DNA of 64,000 nt from assembly GCA_902826215.1 (NCBI GenBank), contig CADEDY010000003.1, positions 213,299-277,298 of the forward strand. The letters run 5' to 3'. The notes under the pieces were generated by a model that saw only the letters and a program-made list of their open reading frames with translations, was not told the DNA's origin and made no database searches. A program made the position numbers and the translations under genes. Shown in pieces: positions 61,120 to 64,000 of this stretch. How positions within the stretch are numbered: position 1 is the stretch's first letter; every line of letters begins with the position of its first letter. The DNA comes from an uncultured Bacteroidota bacterium (GTDB lineage Bacteria; Bacteroidota; Bacteroidia; Flavobacteriales_F; PHOS-HE28).

Positions 61120-62153
61120 TGCGACCCGAGGAAACCGCGCTCGAACAACGCTTCCACGATGCTTTGGCACGTGATCGAACGCGTGCACCGGAGTGGATGA
61201 CGCGTTGGGATTACCAAGAAGGACTGAAGAAGCGGAAGCGCACGTATGAAGATGGCGTGGTCAGTGACTTCTTCCAGTTCGGCGGTGCTGAGGACCTGTT
61301 GAAGTGGATGAGCTGGTTCCGGACCGACTATCCGGATTACATCAACGACGCCCGGATCGCAGCATTGGTGCAGGCCAGTAGAGCGAACGATGAACGCGTA
61401 GTGCACTCCATGGGCCTGCAGTTGGACGCAGCGGTCTACGACAAGCGCGTCGGACTGAACAATGCCCACGACCATCTGCTGCCGCAAGCGTACCCCGTAC
61501 CTGAACGCGCGGGGATACGGACCGTGCTGGACTTTGGCGCAGGCTACGGTCGCCAAGCTAACCTGTGGACCGGACAGGATGCGGACCTTTGCTACATCGG
61601 CATGGACGCGATCGTGAATTCGTATTGCTTGCAACACCTGTACTACAAGGGGCTCGGCGTACCATGTGCGGACTACATCGATACCCCGGACGCCTTCCAA
61701 CTCGATCCCCGAAAGGCCGGTATCCAACATCTTCCGACCTGGCGCAGTGACCTGATCCCGAGCGCATCCGTTGATCTCGTGATGTGCGTGCAAGTGCTTC
61801 CGGAATTGAACAGCCGTTTGGTGCGCCACATGATCGGTGAGTTCAAGCGGGTCCTGAAACCGGGTGGCGCTTTCTACATCCGTGACCATGCCTACACTTG
61901 GAAGCCGACGGACAACTTTGATGTGGAGGCGCATCTCACAGCCAACGGCTTCGATCTCGAATACCGGGCGCATGTGATCAACGACGTGGAGATCCATGGC
62001 ATCCCGCGCATCTGGCGGAAGTCCCTTCCGGACGTGATCGCTTCGCGCAAACGCACCTGGAAACAGCGCGTGGACCAAGCCGTGGTGGATGTGGATACCT
62101 TGACCGGCGGCGGATTCAAACGCACCTTGCGCAAACTGAAAGGAAAGGCATGA
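61119..62153 (+). CDS. SAM-dependent methyltransferase
   Basis: This is a 344-residue protein. Motif I is TVLDFGAGYGRQANLW and post-motif strands are DLCYIGMDAI and VDLVMCVQVLPEL, with VLKPGGAFYIRDH. The N-terminal 100 residues (VVSDFFQFGGAEDLLKWMSW) are a family-specific helical cap. The acceptor is probably a sugar of the polysaccharide built by this cluster. The start overlaps the upstream stop (TGATG) and the stop overlaps the next start (ATGA). Confidence 0.8.
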   Translation: MRPEETALEQRFHDALARDRTRAPEWMTRWDYQEGLKKRKRTYEDGVVSDFFQFGGAEDLLKWMSWFRTDYPDYINDARIAALVQASRANDERVVHSMGLQLDAAVYDKRVGLNNAHDHLLPQAYPVPERAGIRTVLDFGAGYGRQANLWTGQDADLCYIGMDAIVNSYCLQHLYYKGLGVPCADYIDTPDAFQLDPRKAGIQHLPTWRSDLIPSASVDLVMCVQVLPELNSRLVRHMIGEFKRVLKPGGAFYIRDHAYTWKPTDNFDVEAHLTANGFDLEYRAHVINDVEIHGIPRIWRKSLPDVIASRKRTWKQRVDQAVVDVDTLTGGGFKRTLRKLKGKA

Positions 62154-63136
62154 GAACATTGGTGACAGGAGGTTGCGGCTTCATCGGAAGTTGGTTGGTG
62201 GAGCGGCTGTTGCACGATGGCCACGAAGTGCATGTAATCGACAACCTCAGCAGCGGACATGCGAGGAACTTGGACCACTTGAAAGGGAGCAAGCAATTGT
62301 ACGTGCACATTGCCGACATCGCTGATCACCAGAAGATCGAGCCCTTGTTCGCCGGTGTAGAGAAGGTCTTCCATCTCGCGGCGCTGGCCGATATCGTGCC
62401 GAGCATCGAGCAGCCGTTGAAGTACCATCATTCGAACGTCAACGGCACCGTAAGCGTGTTGGAAGCTTGTCGCAAGCACAGTGTGAAGCGCGTGATCTAC
62501 GCAGCTTCTTCGAGCTGCTATGGCATCCCTGATGTGTATCCAACGCCGGAGACAGCGCCGATCCGCTGTCAATATCCCTATGCGGTCACGAAGTACTTGG
62601 GGGAGGAGTACGCGATGTACTGGGCGAGCGTCTACAAGATGAACATAACGAGCATGCGCTTCTTCAATGTGTACGGACCGCGCTCACGCACAAGCGGGAC
62701 CTACGGAGCGGTGTTCGGAGTTTTCCTCGCACAGAAGCTGGCTGGCAAGCCGTTCACGGTCGTTGGTGATGGTGAGCAAACCCGCGACTTCACCTTCGTG
62801 AGCGATGTGGCCGATTCCTGCGTGACCGCAAGTGATCGCGATGATGTGGCCGGTGAGGTCTTCAACGTGGGCAGCGGAAGTACGTATAGTGTGAACCTGC
62901 TCTGCGATCTATTGGGTGGCGAGAAGGTGTACATACCGAAGCGCCCCGGCGAGCCCGACCAGACCTTTGCTGATACCGCGAAGATCCAGCGGGTACTGGG
63001 TTGGAAACCGAACGTGGAATTCGAAGAGGGTGTGAAGACCATGCTCGCGAACATCGACTACTGGCGGGAAGCACCCATCTGGGAACCCGGCACCATTGCG
63101 GAAGCAACGAAGGATTGGTTCAAATACCTCGGATGA
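62150..63136 (+). CDS. NAD-dependent epimerase/dehydratase (GalE/RmlB-like)
   Basis: This is a 328-residue protein beginning LVTGGCGFIGSWLVERLL. It has VFHLAALADIVPSIEQPL, IYAASSSCYGI, an active YAVTKY (YxxxK) and MRFFNVYGPRSR, the core signatures of UDP-sugar 4-epimerases. It starts four bases before the previous stop. Its similarity to the epimerase at 58191 is only at family level. It is the last gene of the tightly overlapping run. Confidence 0.9.
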   Translation: MRTLVTGGCGFIGSWLVERLLHDGHEVHVIDNLSSGHARNLDHLKGSKQLYVHIADIADHQKIEPLFAGVEKVFHLAALADIVPSIEQPLKYHHSNVNGTVSVLEACRKHSVKRVIYAASSSCYGIPDVYPTPETAPIRCQYPYAVTKYLGEEYAMYWASVYKMNITSMRFFNVYGPRSRTSGTYGAVFGVFLAQKLAGKPFTVVGDGEQTRDFTFVSDVADSCVTASDRDDVAGEVFNVGSGSTYSVNLLCDLLGGEKVYIPKRPGEPDQTFADTAKIQRVLGWKPNVEFEEGVKTMLANIDYWREAPIWEPGTIAEATKDWFKYLG

Positions 63137-63139
63137 AAG

Positions 63140-63290
63140 TGGGCACGCAGATGACACAGATGGTTAGGGTGAACGCGGATCCGATGTCAATAGGGATGAG
63201 CGTGTCGCATCACGCGAAGTTTGATGCATTCATGGGTTATCTGCGTCGATCCGCCGGATCCGCGTCATCCGCGTTCCATCAGGCGTTCCA
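63140..63290. repeat. Imperfect palindrome with ATCCGCG/CGCGGAT words
   Basis: The 160-bp gap before the last gene contains CACGCAGATGACACAGATG, GAACGCGGATCC and, inverted further on, GGATCCGCGTCATCCGCGTT with ATCTGCGTCGATCC. These are a long, imperfect inverted repeat built of GCGGAT/ATCCGC words, similar in nature to intergenic palindromes. The spacer at 49928-50113 also has a TCCATCCGTGG word. Confidence 0.45.
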
Positions 63291-63296
63291 TCTCCC

Positions 63297-64000
63297 ATGA
63301 GCAAGATCCTTCCACTCGACGAACTCGCTTCCGTGATCGCGAAGCACAAGGCTGCAGGCAAGCGTGTAGCGCTTTGTCATGGCTGCTTCGACCTGTTGCA
63401 CTTGGGACACATGAAGCACTTCGAAGCGGCGAAAGCCGATGCCGATGTGTTGGTCGTCACCGTTACGCCGGATCGTTTCGTGAACAAAGGCCCTGGTCGA
63501 CCGGTTTTCACCGAAGCGCTTCGCATGGAAGCCATAGCAGCCTTGGGTGCGGTGGACTACGTGGGATTGAACAAATGGGAAACAGCCATCGAGACGATCG
63601 AGCTCCTCAAGCCCGATCTCTATGTGAAGGGCCAGGACTATAAGGATCGCTCGAAGGACGTGACCGGCATGATCGCGAAGGAAGAAGCCGCCGCGATCGC
63701 TGTAGGTGGAAAATTGCACTTCACCGAAGAGATCCAGTTCAGCAGCAGTTCGCTCATCAACGCGCACTTCAGCCCGTTGGACGACAGCGTGCAAGGGTTC
63801 CTGGCCGACTTCCGCGAACGCTTCGATGCGGATGCGATCATTCAGGATCTGGAGGCGCTCAAGAAATTGAAGGTGCTCGTGATCGGGGACACGATCATCG
63901 ACGAGTACCACTACTGCCGACCGTTGGGGAAGAGCAGCAAATCGCCCACGATCAGCAGTATCCTTTTACGCGAAGAGGCCTATGCAGGTGGTGTGCTGGC
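63297..64000 (+). CDS. Nucleotidyltransferase-PfkB kinase fusion, RfaE/HldE-like (partial)
   Basis: The frame starts at ATG 63297 and runs off the right edge. Residues 1-130 are a cytidyltransferase-like domain: ALCHGCFDLLHLGHMKHFEA with the HLGH motif, and LKPDLYVKGQDYKDRSKD. From about residue 190, VLVIGDTIIDEYHYCRPLGK opens a PfkB sugar-kinase domain. In classical HldE/RfaE the kinase comes first, so the order here is reversed. It would make an ADP- or CDP-activated heptose or related sugar. The C-terminus is not in the window. Confidence 0.85.
   Translation, partial: MSKILPLDELASVIAKHKAAGKRVALCHGCFDLLHLGHMKHFEAAKADADVLVVTVTPDRFVNKGPGRPVFTEALRMEAIAALGAVDYVGLNKWETAIETIELLKPDLYVKGQDYKDRSKDVTGMIAKEEAAAIAVGGKLHFTEEIQFSSSSLINAHFSPLDDSVQGFLADFRERFDADAIIQDLEALKKLKVLVIGDTIIDEYHYCRPLGKSSKSPTISSILLREEAYAGGVL

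Noticed and set aside
1..64000. tRNA, rRNA, riboswitches or insertion sequences
   Set aside because: No cloverleaf with a TTCGANTC-type loop, no rRNA-like stretch and no transposase-like frame or terminal inverted repeats with target duplications were noticed by eye; a covariance search would be needed to exclude small RNAs.

Overview
The window reads as chromosomal DNA of a member of Bacteroidota, most likely a moderately GC-rich Flavobacteriales-type lineage. The evidence is the large number of type IX secretion (T9SS) cargo proteins ending in YPNPxxG sorting domains or FTPDGDG 'gliding motility-associated' C-terminal domains, Bacteroidota-typical families (DUF4199, DUF4834, YfhO, TspO-like), almost no Shine-Dalgarno sequences, and TAnnTTTG/TAnnTTCG-type -7 promoter elements a few bases upstream of several starts. 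I saw no rRNA, tRNA, CRISPR array or intact insertion sequence. The species cannot be fixed from the sequence.

Left part (1-17850): short membrane proteins, a 424-residue protein with a HEPN-like RNALVH motif, two HTH regulators, a fibronectin type III protein, secreted T9SS proteins, and a run of single housekeeping or accessory genes (DUF4386, DUF4199, TspO-like, VOC, GNAT, a HEVGH metalloprotease-like membrane protein, a DUF1801-type double-domain protein, an SDR epimerase and a methyltransferase). From 17945 to 28076 there is a block of large secreted proteins: an arylsulfotransferase-like protein, a beta-helix protein, a protein with three FWDTDPG repeats and two CHU_C-type proteins. An AlkD-like DNA glycosylase sits between them. 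A DEAD-box RNA helicase with a DbpA domain and a Gly-rich tail follows.

Middle part (30230-43100): an accessory island. It holds two decayed copies of a DNA/RNA non-specific endonuclease on either side of a lipoprotein gene, an unknown membrane-anchored coiled-coil protein, and a compact type I restriction-modification operon on the minus strand (hsdR-hsdS-ATPase-hsdM, each overlapping the next). The ATPase between hsdS and hsdM looks like a PrrC-type anticodon nuclease. Next to the operon are an XRE-type regulator, an array of eight 44-bp tandem hairpin repeats, two tandem operator-like palindromes and a second fibronectin type III protein. This regulator plus FN3 arrangement is a paralogous copy of the one at 3505-5144.

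Right part (43200-64000): repeat-rich DNA with small secreted genes and a T9SS protein that carries a REP-like insertion in frame; a 57-bp block holding a promoter and start codon occurs twice. DUF4834 and YfhO genes follow. The last 14 kb is a surface-polysaccharide locus: glycosyltransferases, a Wzx-type flippase, a PglD-type acetyltransferase, then (after a large T9SS gene on the opposite strand) epimerase, DegT aminotransferase, two methyltransferases, a second epimerase and a truncated nucleotidyltransferase-PfkB fusion. From 58191 to 63136 the genes overlap by 1 or 4 bases, as in an operon assembling and exporting a modified sugar.
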